From: Schizochytrium sp. TIO01
Lineage: Eukaryota; Sar; Bigyra; Thraustochytrida; Thraustochytriidae
Direction: 5' to 3'
Length of the DNA stretch: 64,000 bases
NCBI GenBank assembly: GCA_004764695.1
Contig: SMSO01000014.1
Coordinates: 757,148-821,147, forward strand
Of this stretch, positions 46,825-56,825 are shown one piece after another. Made by a program: the position numbers and the translations under genes. The notes under the pieces were generated by a model. It worked only from the letters and a program-made list of their open reading frames with translations. It was not told where the DNA came from and made no database searches. Position 1 is the stretch's first letter; every line of letters starts with the position of its first letter.

Positions 46825-48730
46825 CAAAGGCGGTATAGATCTAAATGCAGCGTTCAACAGCACCTTTCCATTATATATATTCCATCTACTTACTATCCTT
46901 TAAGCAAACCTGGCTTCGCATACATATGACAGTCGAGTTCTGAGGAGAGAGGCGTTGCATATGTAAAAGACCTCACCTGTCAGAATTTGAAGGTAATAAC
47001 TGATGACTTGGGACACATTATAAAGCTCTTACGTTCTGTTTGCAATGTATAGAGCTTACCGCTACCTCTTGCATGAGTCTAAATATATGTGTGCTGGTTC
47101 TCCTCAGTAAGATGGTTTGAGTTTTAGCTGGCGTGAAACTAATCCAGATATAGTCTTACTCAACACTCTGACAAATACCAATTTGGAATCTCTTAAATAT
47201 GGCAGACGTGAGTGGAACTTGGTCACAATTTGTCTTATATGATCCAGACTTTTTAAAGTCAAAAAGTTCATTGATGAGGCTAGCCCTTTGCATGTTTGGA
47301 AAGTCTGTGATACAGAGCCAAAAGACTATTTCTGTATTCTTATTGAGGTTAACGCCTGCTAAACAGATTAACGTTACCTTGGTTAGATCAGTGCTGGAAC
47401 GAATAAAGAAATGGATGCCAAATGAAATTTTAAATTTAATGATATTTCCTATATATACATTTTATAAACTGATAGAAGCTGCAATGGTTTTGCAAATATT
47501 TTTCGCTTCTGTTCTGAAAAGATGATGTTTAGTTCTCTGCCATATAATACTTTTTCGCATGTTAGGCAAATGTTTTGAAACAACGTTTTAAATATATTGG
47601 TATATAGGCAGGAATACATTAGTGATTGAGATCATTTTAAAACACAAAAAATGCACAGCTTGCTGATAATACTCGCTTCTAACTAGCTCACATTGTGAAA
47701 TAGATGGCTGGTGAGATTTAAAACCAGCTCAACGGGGGGGCATACCCTTGCGGTTGACCTCCCTACCCCTCGCTCGGGTTGGGTAGAGTTTGCGAATCTG
47801 AGCGAGAGGTTCTCGGGTGTTCCCAGTGCATTATAAAGTTCTTTTTATGTACCTACTTGAGTACCTGTATGAGCACCGGGCGATTCTGCTGGCTGCTTTC
47901 AAATTCGTGCTGGGCGCAAGGTTTATTGCGTGATTAAAACATCTTACGAATGTAAGCATCTCAAGCAATACAACCAATTACGCAGGGAAGAATGCTAGCC
48001 GAATGTCTTCCTCGAGTACGATTAGTAGAGAAGAGTTGCTAGGTATGTCAAGTATGTTGATATCTTCGATTTTAAAATGTTTAACTTAACCCAAGTAACA
48101 TTGACTCTTGATAGTAAAAATACGTAGTTGAAGGGCTGTAATTAGTTTACAGAAGTAACAACACAAACGAAAGCAGTATGGTATATGGGGGTGTGAAATC
48201 GTCCTAGGATATCTTACAATGACCTACAAATAATTCATAATAGGCAGAAACAACTCAAGCAAAGGTATTCTCTGTAAAAGCCTCTGACTGGCGAGAGTTA
48301 TCTGATGTTCCCATCTGCTCGCAAAAGTACACAGATCAACTTTGAGTTTTCGTCGCTCAAACTGGGCAAATTTAAAAGGTTTCACTAGAAGCCAGTCAAC
48401 TGACGAACGGAAAAGGTTGGGGAATCTGCAAGGCTTGTGTCAGATCACAGCTTTTTAAGTGAAGGTATCACAATTTGCTATATATTCCAGGGAGACAAGA
48501 CGGATGCAACCACGCAACTTTACTTTGGTCAAAGAGAGTCTTAAAGACTTTAAGGATTAAAGGCTAAACGGAGGTTCGTAGGTCCTTTAAGCTGACCGGC
48601 TGGAATTGCACACAATCCAGAGCAGCAATTCCACTAGCCAAAGCGTAGTCCGATTCTTTAATCAGAACGGTAGTCAACTTCAAGAAAAAATGAAACTAAT
48701 ACCAGTCCAGGAACATCTGCGCATCAGCAA
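46825..48730. other. gap before the segmental duplication
   Basis: AT-rich DNA with one weak open frame (47199-47525) and a G/C-homopolymer-rich patch at about 47733-47820. No repeat or RNA gene was recognised. Confidence 0.5.
47199..47525 (+). CDS. hypothetical protein, weak
   Basis: An ATG-started 108-codon frame (MADVSGTWSQF start) with a hydrophobic, helical second half and a basic end. No family is recognised and nothing in codon usage separates it clearly from background. It could be a chance frame. Confidence 0.22.
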   Translation: MADVSGTWSQFVLYDPDFLKSKSSLMRLALCMFGKSVIQSQKTISVFLLRLTPAKQINVTLVRSVLERIKKWMPNEILNLMIFPIYTFYKLIEAAMVLQIFFASVLKR

Positions 48731-48860
48731 GCCATTAAGAGAGTCCTCGCCCCCTTTGTCTCTCTGTATAGTGCTACCAAAATCCTTAGCTGAAAAGTGC
48801 AGCGCCAAGATTCAATAGACTGACACACCCAGCGCCTAGAGACACTCCAATTGACAAAGA

Positions 48861-49019
48861 ATGGCAGGTGTACGAAATACCCTCAAATTTGTTCACACAA
48901 TGTTAAACTGTACGACTTCAGAGCCATACATTCTTGATCAAACTCAGGAAAACAAGGATCCCTTAAGTTGGTTTCCAAAGAATAAAAGAAGCAATGCTGC
49001 ATTGAGGTGTGTGACCTAG
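48861..49019 (+). CDS. short conserved ORF upstream of gene A (uORF or 5' exon)
   Basis: 52 codons (MAGVRNTLKF start, NCT glycosylation sequon, ends CVT). Over the first 40 or so codons, five of six differences from the counterpart at 52573 are synonymous, which suggests past selection on the protein. After that a 2-bp indel changes the ending. It could be an independent small protein, an upstream ORF, or an exon of gene A: a donor at 49006|49007 (AG|GTGTGT) and an acceptor TTTTCAG at 49124-49130 would join it in frame to the exon at 49135. Confidence 0.4.
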   Translation: MAGVRNTLKFVHTMLNCTTSEPYILDQTQENKDPLSWFPKNKRSNAALRCVT

Positions 49020-49134
49020 CTGGAAATTAAAAGTGTGAAGAAAACTTTTATCATGTTACTTCGGAGATACTATGAGTACGCGTGCGTCCATACTTCGTGA
49101 ACATCCTTTGGGACATCCATAAGTTTTCAGTAAC

Positions 49135-49996
49135 ATGGATGCTGGTCCAATAAATGTTCTCACTTATGAAGATCTGAGGTAAGCCCAAGTCTCACTACAT
49201 AGCTATAGCAGCAGGATATTGGGTAGCCAACTTGGACACCGTACCACTTCATCAGTTTGTCGGACTACTCAGCAAAACCGGAATCTCCACGAAATATTGG
49301 CAAAGCGAATTTACGAGGCTAGAGTTGTCATATCATAGCCATCCCAGTTTCCTGCGGTGGAAACAATTCATAATGGTTTCACTGAGGGAGTCTCTGGCTC
49401 AAAACATTGACCTCCGAGGCAGGAAACTATTTGACCCCATAGATTCGATATTCATTGTAATACCTATCGTAATTTTCTTGATTGGGATATGTTTCATGTG
49501 TTTCGTATTCTGCATACGTCGGAAGATGATCAATTATGCAGTTTCCACTGGTCATGGCTACGACGCGCAAATGGATCAACAAACTAATTTGCCAACAGCT
49601 ACAATTGTTGGAGCAGGAAAGAATTCTCAGACTGGTATTGCAACAGGTAGAACGGGTCTCCAGAGCGGTATTGCAACAGGTGGAATGGGTCTCCAGACTG
49701 GTATTGCAACAGGTGGAATGACTGGATTTGGTGGGGGGCTGGCCATGTCTGGAGGAGGTAATATGTCACATTTTGGTGGAATCCATCGAGCCGGTGGCTT
49801 CGGCAGTAACGGTTACAACTGGAGCAGTGAAGGAGACAGCTTCAACAGCGAAGGCTTTAGCTCCAGCAGTGGAGGCTTTAGCTCCAGCAGTGGAGGCTTT
49901 AGCTCCAGCAGTGGAGGCATTAGCTCCAGCAGTGGAGGCATTAGCTCCAGCAGTGGAGGCGGCGGCTTCAGCAGTGGAGGTTGTGGAAGTGATTAA
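49135..49996 (+). CDS. single-pass membrane protein A with Gly/Ser-repeat tail (two exons)
   Basis: Model: exon 49135-49178 (ATG, MDAGPINVLTYEDL plus two bases of Ser15) and exon 49348-49996, giving 230 residues; an alternative acceptor 9 bp earlier keeps the frame. Donor GAG|GTAAGC, acceptor CCCAG. Without splicing the frame opens only at a TTG (49232). In copy B a 13-bp insertion falls inside the proposed intron, as expected for non-coding DNA. One membrane helix lies at about 49-71 (FIVIPIVIFLIGICF), followed by a basic IRRK stop-transfer. The tail carries STGHGYDAQMDQ, LPTATIV, an 11-residue TGIATGGMGLQ repeat and GFSSSSG repeats. It is a local paralogue of the gene at 52845. No known family is recognised. 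Additional 5' exons are possible. Confidence 0.62.
49179..49347 (+). other. inferred intron of gene A (169 bp)
   Basis: Starts GTAAGCCC and ends CCCAG (or CATAG 9 bp earlier), phase 2. The paralogous segment in copy B (52889-53070) has the same ends but is 13 bp longer through a small tandem duplication of a TATCATAG-type unit. The exons on both sides stay in frame in both copies. Confidence 0.6.
49631..49720 (+). repeat. 33-bp in-frame tandem repeat in gene A
   Basis: Two full units (49631-49663, 49664-49696) and a 24-bp partial unit encode TGIATGGMGLQ-like peptides. Copy B has a single diverged unit at the same place (TGHATGGM), so the array expanded or contracted after the duplication. 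Confidence 0.85.
49853..49978 (+). repeat. 21-bp in-frame tandem repeat (GFSSSSG/GISSSSG)
   Basis: Six 21-bp units encode a Gly/Ser-rich tail. Copy B has five units at 53459-53563 with a few differences. Such arrays change length easily by slippage without breaking the frame. Confidence 0.88.
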
Positions 49997-50386
49997 AGCT
50001 TTCCTCAATAAATAATCGTGTTTCTAAATGTCTCATTCCGCGTTGTTGAGAACATATAAGCCGATGTAAACTTAGTGAGTTTCTTGAAAGGAGTAGCTAG
50101 CAATTTGAGTCTCAACAAATTTGTTTTCACTTCTTGAATTTGTAGTAAACATGCAAACAACACAACAAATCAGCGGAGTAATTTGTTTTGCATCAGCAAC
50201 CACTTAATTTATTTCTAGATTGAGGCTGATCTAGATTTTGGTATTCATAAATTTTCACAGAACAATAATGAGAGCTCCGCGTCTCCTAATTTTTTAAAAC
50301 TATGTTTGAAAATCAGAACGACATACTACTAAGTACCCGCAGATCTTATCAATCGATTTTTTCTACTGATCTATAAGCCAGTATTC

Positions 50387-50569
50387 ATGTTGCAACCAAA
50401 AATTGTTTGCGAGATATATGGTCATCTGAACCCAGCGCCTTCACTTATTGCGTTGTATATTAATCTTTTAAAACCCATCTTGACATCTAGAGGAATGACT
50501 GATTCTAGAGAAGTCCATGTCTTAACAGCAAAAAATAGCATAAGTAATAAAAACCCCAATAATTTTTGA
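50387..50569 (+). CDS. small ORF in the 3' part of copy A, weak
   Basis: 60 codons (MLQPKIVCEIYGHL start). The protein at the matching place in copy B (53960-54142) is identical and the two base differences are both synonymous, while they change residues on the opposite strand. With only two differences this is weak support. It lies about 390 bp after the stop of gene A, so it may simply be 3' UTR or flanking DNA. Confidence 0.2.
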   Translation: MLQPKIVCEIYGHLNPAPSLIALYINLLKPILTSRGMTDSREVHVLTAKNSISNKNPNNF

Positions 50570-51144
50570 AACGCGCACTTGCCTGCCGAAATGTACTGAC
50601 AGTAGAGAAACGATCTAAACTGTCCTTCAAGTGCAGCCGCGGTCCGATGCAGACTGCTTCTCATACAAAATTGATTCAAGCTTCTCCGTACCAGGTACCA
50701 GGCGATTTTCTAGGTGATTAGCTTAAGTGCAATTTGCTGTTTGTTGCCTTACTTTCTTCGAACATCTGAGGGTGAAGATTTCCAATTCTGATTTGGGTGA
50801 ACTTCTAGGGCAGAATTCAGGTGAATTCTTCGCAAGGTCCCACCATACAGAGCTGGACTTTGATACTGGACTCTTTGATGTTCAACTTGAAGTCTGGAAT
50901 AAACTCATCTAGGTTGAATGTGAAGACATTAGTTGTCCCAAGCTTGGCCGAACACTCAAGCACCGGCTATGCTGTAACTTGTAAGACCTGAGCATAGCTG
51001 AGTACCTAGCACAAGTGCAGGCGCAGGGGAAGAGAGTTGTTTTTAGTGGACTTGGGGTTGGTAAAGTCTCTGACCGGGCCTCCTCCCAGACTCGGAGCCT
51101 TCTTCTGAATTTCTACGAGTAAGAGTAGCCTGACTACCTAACGA

Positions 51145-52438
51145 GGCACATCTGCTATGCTGACGTGAGCTCCAAAAAGGAATTCGCGGGGGGGAGGGGG
51201 GGAGAGAACATAGGAGAGAACAGGCGAAATTATGGGGTACGTTCTTCTTCTCACAAAAAGATTGTGTTGGCGAGTTTTCTGATATGCATTTTATAACATA
51301 AATGGTTTTTACTGTGGGATGTGATATGTATGACATTTAGCTTTAAATCTAAAAGTCTTTATGAATTTTGTTGCTGGTTTTAGCAAGAACACCCAGTGAT
51401 GACTCTCCTCTATTCCCACTGAAAATATTTAAGTCTACTGCCACTGGGTGTCCTCACAAGGTATATACAATAGAACTTTGTAGTTGGACTATAACAATGG
51501 TTGTATTTGCATATTGAAATCACATAGAAACTAATACCAGACTATTCTCAACAATTTGTGAACGTTGCCAAAGCGACCTAGGTTTCTGCGCTTGGACGAT
51601 CAAAATGACGCATATTAGATAAGTGAACGAAAGGCGTTTTGGATAGTAAAGTATTTCCTGGTTTTGAGATATTGATTTAAAGACTTAATTACTTCATAAA
51701 TAAATAAGCAATCCAGGAAAGCAAGCAATTTTAAGCATATTCTCAAAACTCTTGGGACCCATCCAAACAGATTGTTTGAGGTTCTTGCCTTATTTGCTTT
51801 ACTACTTTGGAGTATTTTGACAAAGGAGCACACTTAAAGATACTGATTCCTCTATAAATGGCCAGGTGATTCACAGCAGCTTCTGAACTTCAGTTGATAT
51901 GAATACAATGTAGTCTCGACCTCATTTTGATCTTTATCTGCCATCCAAGTAGACGGAGTATCGCTAGAATGGATCCTCGCATAAAGAGTTCGGAAGATGA
52001 AAGATCATACTGAGAAATCATTAAAATGACATGAAGTGAGGCTCCTCTGCATTGTTCTCGTGATTTTTTGGATTCGATATAGTAGCTTTGAGTGAAATTT
52101 ACAGAAGGAAAAGTGGGAAGCCTATATGCATTGACGTGCCTCTATCTCATGGATTTGCTGATTGAATATCAACTGGAAAGTCTTAACAATCTAGAATTTA
52201 AGAAGTGCTACTATTTTGCTTGTGGACTCTTCAACTCTACATAGCAAATCTTCAATTATGTGCAGTAAAGTGGGATAGATCTTAATGGTTTTGTTAGTAC
52301 ATCACATGTTTGAGTAAACTAGCCAGGGATGAAGAGGCCAGAACATCAAGTTAAACTGCTTGCAGAAATTACATGTTTGATTCTTGGTTGGTTTAGAACA
52401 GAACATATTTCTATATATACTACATACTATCCAAAATA
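51145..52438. other. unique spacer between the duplicated segments
   Basis: About 1.3 kb of AT-rich sequence not shared with either copy. It contains a G-rich run at about 51187-51204 and only short open frames. No transposase or terminal repeats were seen. Confidence 0.55.
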
Positions 52439-52549
52439 ATGGCCATTAAGAGAGTCCTTGCCCCCTTGTCTCTCTGTGTAATGCTTCCAAAATCCTTAGC
52501 TGAAAAGTGCAGTGCCAAGATTCAAGAGACTAACACACCCAGCGTCTAG
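52439..52549 (+). CDS. short ORF with signal-peptide-like sequence upstream of gene B
   Basis: 36 codons beginning MAIKRVLAPLSLCVMLPKSL, a charged start followed by a hydrophobic core and a likely cleavage site near SLA|E. The duplicated segment starts exactly at this ATG: copy A has the rest of the sequence but lacks the ATG, carries an extra T and stops early (TAG). Substitutions between the copies are synonymous or conservative apart from that nonsense change. I infer the first exon of gene B, making it a secreted-route type I membrane protein, but could not place the splice junction. Confidence 0.4.
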   Translation: MAIKRVLAPLSLCVMLPKSLAEKCSAKIQETNTPSV

Positions 52550-52572
52550 AGACACTCCGACTGACAAAGACT

Positions 52573-52740
52573 ATGGCAGGTGTACGAAATACCCTTAAAT
52601 TTGTTCACACAATGTTAAACTGTACGACTTCGGAGCCATACATTCTTGATCAAACGCAGAAAAACAAGGACCCCTTAAGCTGGTTTCCAAAGAATAAAAA
52701 ACAATGCTGCATTGAGGTGTGTGACCTAGCTGGAAATTAA
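52573..52740 (+). CDS. short conserved ORF upstream of gene B (uORF or 5' exon)
   Basis: 55 codons; counterpart of the ORF at 48861. The first 43 residues differ from copy A by a single substitution (E/K). A 2-bp difference then shifts the frame, so the ending is different (QCCIEVCDLAGN). If this is an exon of gene B, a donor before the indel is needed; TG|GTTTCC near 52682 would join it in phase to the exon at 52845 in both copies, but it is a weak donor. Confidence 0.4.
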   Translation: MAGVRNTLKFVHTMLNCTTSEPYILDQTQKNKDPLSWFPKNKKQCCIEVCDLAGN

Positions 52741-52844
52741 AAGTGTGAAGAAAACTTTTATCATGTTACTTCGGAGATACTATGAGTACGCGTGCGTCCA
52801 TACTTCGTGAACATCCTTTGGGACATCCATAAGTTTTCAGTAAC

Positions 52845-53581
52845 ATGGATGCTGGTCCAATAAATGTTCTCACTTATGAAGATCTGAGGTAAGCCCAAGT
52901 CTCACTACATAGCTATAGCAGCAGGATATTGGGTAGCCAACTTGGACACCGTACCACTTCATCAGTTTGTCGGACTACTCAGCAAAACCGGAATCTCCAC
53001 GAAATATTGGCGAAGCGAAGTTACGAGGCTAGAGTTGTCATATCATAGCATCATATCATAGCCATCCCAGTTTCCTGCGGCGGAAGCAATTCATGATGGC
53101 TTCACTGAGAGGGATTCTGGCTCAAGACATTGACCGGAACACGAGAATAGTTGCAATAATTCAGATAACCATCGCAGCATCTTTCGTTATTTTGATTGTT
53201 GTCATAGGCTGCATATGCCGACAACGGAGGAGGAACCAATCTGCGCTTTCCACTGGTCATGGCTACGACGCGCAAATGGATCAACAAACTAATTTGCCAA
53301 CAGCTACAATTGTTGGAGCAGGAAAGAATTCTCACACTGGTCATGCAACAGGTGGAATGTCTGGAGTTAGTGGGGGGTTGGCCAGGTCTAGAGGAGGTAA
53401 TATGTCGCACCTTGGTGGAATCCATCGAGCCGGTGGCTTCGGCAGCTCTAGTTTTGGAGGCATTAGCTCCAGCACTGGAGGCTTTAGCTCCAGAACTGGA
53501 GGCATTAGCTCCAGCAGTGGAGGCATGAGCTCCAGCAGTGGAGGCGGCGGCTTCAGCAGTGGAGGTTGTGGAGGCATTTAA
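52845..53581 (+). CDS. single-pass membrane protein B with Gly/Ser-repeat tail (two exons)
   Basis: Paralogue of the gene at 49135, with exons 52845-52888 and 53071-53581, 184 residues. Exon 1 is identical to copy A. The second exon starts FLRRKQFMMASLRGILAQ. Its membrane helix (about 41-63, IVAIIQITIAASFVILIVV) shares almost no sequence with that of copy A and is followed by a stronger basic stop (RQRRR). The tail again has STGHGYDAQMDQ, LPTATIV and five GISSSSG-type units. If only unspliced DNA is read, translation would start at the tandem ATGs at 53093/53096. The helix swap alongside a conserved tail suggests that different partners or membranes are served by one cytosolic module; this is inference. 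Confidence 0.62.
53459..53563 (+). repeat. 21-bp in-frame tandem repeat in gene B
   Basis: Five units encoding Gly-Ile/Phe/Met-Ser-rich heptapeptides, the last with the GGGFSSG variant shared with copy A. Confidence 0.85.
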
Positions 53582-53959
53582 CGTTTCCTCAATAAAGAAT
53601 CGTGTTTCTAAATGTCTCATTCCGTGTTGTTGAGAACGTATAAGCCGATGTAAACTTAGTGAGTTTCTTGAAAGGAGTAGCTAGCAATTTGAGTCTCAAC
53701 AAATTTGTTTTCACTTCTTGAATTTGTAGTAAACATGCAAACAACACAACAAATCAGCGGAGTAATTTGTTTTGCATCAGCAACCACTTAATTTATTTCT
53801 AGATTAGATTTTGGTATTCATAAATTTTCACAGAACAATAATGAGAGCTCCGCGTCTCCTAATTTTTTAAAACTATGTTTGAAAATCAGAACGACATACT
53901 ACTAAGTACCCGCAGATCTTATCAATCGCTTTTTTCTACTGATCTATAAGCCAGTATTC

Positions 53960-54142
53960 ATGTTGCAACCAAAAATTGTTTGCGAGATATATGGTCATCT
54001 GAACCCAGCGCCTTCACTCATTGCGTTGTATATTAATCTTTTAAAACCCATCTTGACATCTAGAGGTATGACTGATTCTAGAGAAGTCCATGTCTTAACA
54101 GCAAAAAATAGCATAAGTAATAAAAACCCCAATAATTTTTGA
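53960..54142 (+). CDS. small ORF in the 3' part of copy B, weak
   Basis: Same 60-residue product as the ORF at 50387; see that entry. Kept only because the two differences between copies are synonymous. Confidence 0.2.
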   Translation: MLQPKIVCEIYGHLNPAPSLIALYINLLKPILTSRGMTDSREVHVLTAKNSISNKNPNNF

Positions 54143-54717
54143 AACGCGCACTTGCCTGCCGAAATGTACTGACAGTAGAGAAACGATCTAAACTGTCCTT
54201 CAAGTGCAGCCGCGGTCCAATGCAGACTGCTTCTCATACAAAATTGATTCAAGCTTCTCCGTACCAGGTACCAGGCGATTTTCTAGGTGATTAGCTTAAG
54301 TGCAATTTGCTGTTTGTTGCCTTACTTTCTTCGAACATCTGAGGGTGAAGATTTCCAATTCTGATTTGGGTGAACTTCTAGGGCAGAATTCAGGTGAATT
54401 CTTCGCAAGGTCCCACCATACAGAGCTGGGCTTTGATACTGGACTCTTTGATGTTCAACTTGAAGTCTGGAATAAACTCATCTAGGTTGAATGTGAAGAC
54501 ATTAGTTGTCCCAAGCTTGGCCGAACATTCAAGCACCGGCTATGCTGTAACTTGTAAGACCTGAGCATAGCTGAGTACCTAGCACAAGTGCAGGCGCAGG
54601 GGAAGAGAGTTGTTTTTAGTGGACTTGGGGTTGGTAAAGTCTCTGACCGGGCCTCCTCCCAGACTCGGAGCCTTCTTCTGAATTTCTACGAGTAAGAGTA
54701 GCCTGACTACCTAACGA

Positions 54718-55808
54718 CTTGTATCCTAGACGTAGCATAGGAGACGCTTAGCAAAGTGCAGAGAGAAGGATTGAGGAGGAGCCCGGGCAGCCCGGAGCCC
54801 AGGTGTACCTTATATATACCAGTCCTGATCAGCGAGACCTTCACAAACATGTATTACACCTTTGGCTCTGTTCGAGTTTCTACTCAAGAAAAGCGATTGC
54901 TGGTAGGAAACAGCCTCTTTCGACCTGGTGCGAGTGCTGACAACGAGAGAGGTAGCAAAGTACAAGAGTCTTCGCTCTCATTAGCGCCTTCTACCAGGTC
55001 TATAGGGTGCTCCTTAGTAAATAAATCATCGCACGTGAAAAAAACTCAGCGCGTGCACGCAGTGACATTGAAATTGACATTGGCATGAATAGAGACAGAG
55101 CCTTGAGGACGTGAGACTAAGTACGCTGGTAGCCTTGTACGGTTGGTTTTTTGCTCGTGTTCTTCAGGCTAAGGCTCAGGCTCAGGCTGGCCCTGGGGAT
55201 GCAATTTTTTGCTCGCACGCGCTAGCTTTCTGCACTCTTGAGCAGATGGCGAGGAGGCACCTCGGTGACTGCACCTGCACCGCTCCTTCCAAACTAAGAC
55301 TTCGCCATTTCCACAACTCCTATCGAAAGTCGTAGATAGCTCTAGTGCTGTTCAATGGGGCATGCTATTAGAAGACCAGGTATCTGAGGATCGCTAGTGC
55401 TCTTGTGTGGATGGTATAATAGAACCCTTATGTTTGATATGGGCCGGGAGTGTGCTCTGCTCGTCTCTTTCGTTCTTTTAGGGTGCTTTAGATCGTGCAC
55501 TGCTGCTCGCTGCACGATAGGAGATACTACCAGTATGAGTAGAAGTGGGAGCTATTTCTGCTCGGTCTTCGAGGTGCAGTGTAAGAGGTAGACTCTTATG
55601 TAAATAGTTATGAGATGCTAGCTTGATTTGGGAAAATTGCAGGTAACATAAGGGATCATGTAGTCCTTACTAGGACATTCTATTAGCTGCACCTCTGCGA
55701 GCGAGCAGGCTATCTAGCAAATCCGAAACATCGAAACTCGCCCGAGTCATTACTCTCCTAGGCAGGACTAAGCTCTCAGTTTACAAGTCTCGTACAAGTT
55801 TCGAAAAC
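54718..55808. other. gap between the duplication and the next small gene
   Basis: More G+C-rich than the DNA to the left. Open frames at 54756-55088, 55111-55335 and 55397-55591 are on one strand but have no recognisable domain and no splice links that I can defend. A short CAGGCT repeat occurs at about 55166-55185. The right end should hold the promoter of the gene at 55809. Confidence 0.45.
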
Positions 55809-56006
55809 ATGACGATTCTCCGTGGAAACATGCTCGACACCATCTCCTTTGTTGATAGACAACTCGGTGATGGCTACGAAACGACGCACATCGTTGGTAT
55901 GATCATCCCAATTGTCGCTGCCATTGCGTTGCTTGCATGGTTTGCCAAGTATTCGAGACCAGGCTGCTGCTCCTCTGGTGGCTCGTACCAGTACGCGCAG
56001 GCATAA
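55809..56006 (+). CDS. very small single-pass membrane protein (65 aa)
   Basis: ATG 55809 to TAA 56006, 65 residues. A 28-residue N-terminal segment leads into one membrane helix (about 29-45, GMIIPIVAAIALLAWF), then a short tail with Cys-Cys-Ser-Ser-Gly-Gly and Tyr residues ending YAQA. The IPIV at the start of the helix recurs in the genes at 46258 and 49135, and Ser-Gly residues in the tail recall the longer Gly/Ser tails of the duplicated pair. No known family is recognised. The small size makes it uncertain, but the hydrophobic segment and the position in the cluster support it. Confidence 0.45.
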   Translation: MTILRGNMLDTISFVDRQLGDGYETTHIVGMIIPIVAAIALLAWFAKYSRPGCCSSGGSYQYAQA

Positions 56007-56825
56007 TAAATCGGCGACGGAAAACGTACCCTTGTTGTGCGATTCGAGGCGGTGTAGTTGTGAATTGTGGGTAGCCAACTTCGTACGTGTAGCGCTGAGG
56101 ATTTCCAAGCTTAGTCAAAGTCAATTTGACGATAAAAGGCTCTGGGGTCTTGTAATTGTGTAAAAACGAAGGTCAAATCTGCCACTCTTGTGTGAGTTGT
56201 TTTATGTGGCCATTGATGAGGGCTGCCTACTCCTACTTCTTTCCCGCGTCTTTTGTTTGATAAATTCATTGCTGCAAACATTGCAAAACCTCGACCCTTC
56301 TCTACATCCCAATGTGGGTGACAAACTCACTCTAGGTTTCGCTTGATAACTTGCACGATTAATCTCGATGTCATTACCACTTTTAAAAAGGTAAAACAAA
56401 TTTACTTCGCTGTTGTAAAATTTCTGTCTCGTCTTCAAGAGTAGTTAGCAAAGAAGCATCAATGTTTTTTTTGCTTTTCTTTATCATACTTGCGTTTGCG
56501 TATCGCCAGCTACACCTGCGCGTTTAAACGATTCTTCATTCTGATCCTAATACGAGTAGGCAGGGTAGATTTTCACAAACACAAATTGATTTTTCTATGA
56601 TTCTAAAAGCTAAGTGGGATGTTTTATTATTATTTTAAGTCTGCATTATGATCCTATTATGGTTGATACTTGTCTCCAATTTGAATGAACCATGTAAGTG
56701 TTAAAGCAAGAGTTGCATACATATCAGGGCGAACTCTGCTTTGAGGCTGTCTGAAGAAAAAACGTCAGAAGTGCCTCTCTTTTTACTCTTCCTTTTAACT
56801 GTGTCAAACCAGAATGAAAATAGTT
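56007..56825. other. gap before the LRR gene
   Basis: About 800 bp containing the 3' regions of two convergent genes. No other feature is supported. Confidence 0.6.

Larger units (their letters stand above)
48731..51144 (+). repeat. segmental duplication, copy A
   Basis: This 2.4 kb segment aligns end to end with 52442-54717 in direct orientation. The left break is just before GCCATTAAGAGAG and the right break just after CCTGACTACCTAACGA. The copies are nearly identical from about 49020 to 49370 and from 49540 to the end, moderately diverged at the left end, and unalignable in the block at about 49400-49540 that encodes the membrane helix. Copy A is longer mainly because of extra 33-bp and 21-bp tandem units. 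No terminal inverted repeats or transposase were found, so unequal recombination is more likely than transposition. Confidence 0.92.
52442..54717 (+). repeat. segmental duplication, copy B
   Basis: Direct repeat of 48731-51144, starting 3.7 kb further on. See copy A for the identity pattern. Copy B lacks a 12-bp piece near 53804, has a 13-bp insertion in the intron of gene B and has fewer in-frame tandem units. Because its left end coincides with an ATG that copy A lacks, copy B may represent the more complete gene. Confidence 0.92.

Noticed and set aside
49232-49347. TTG-started unspliced reading of gene A
   Set aside because: The corresponding frame in copy B is broken by a 13-bp insertion, which fits an intron better.
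48731-54717. Duplicated segments as copies of a transposon
   Set aside because: No terminal inverted repeats, target-site duplications or transposase; only two copies are seen, in tandem orientation.
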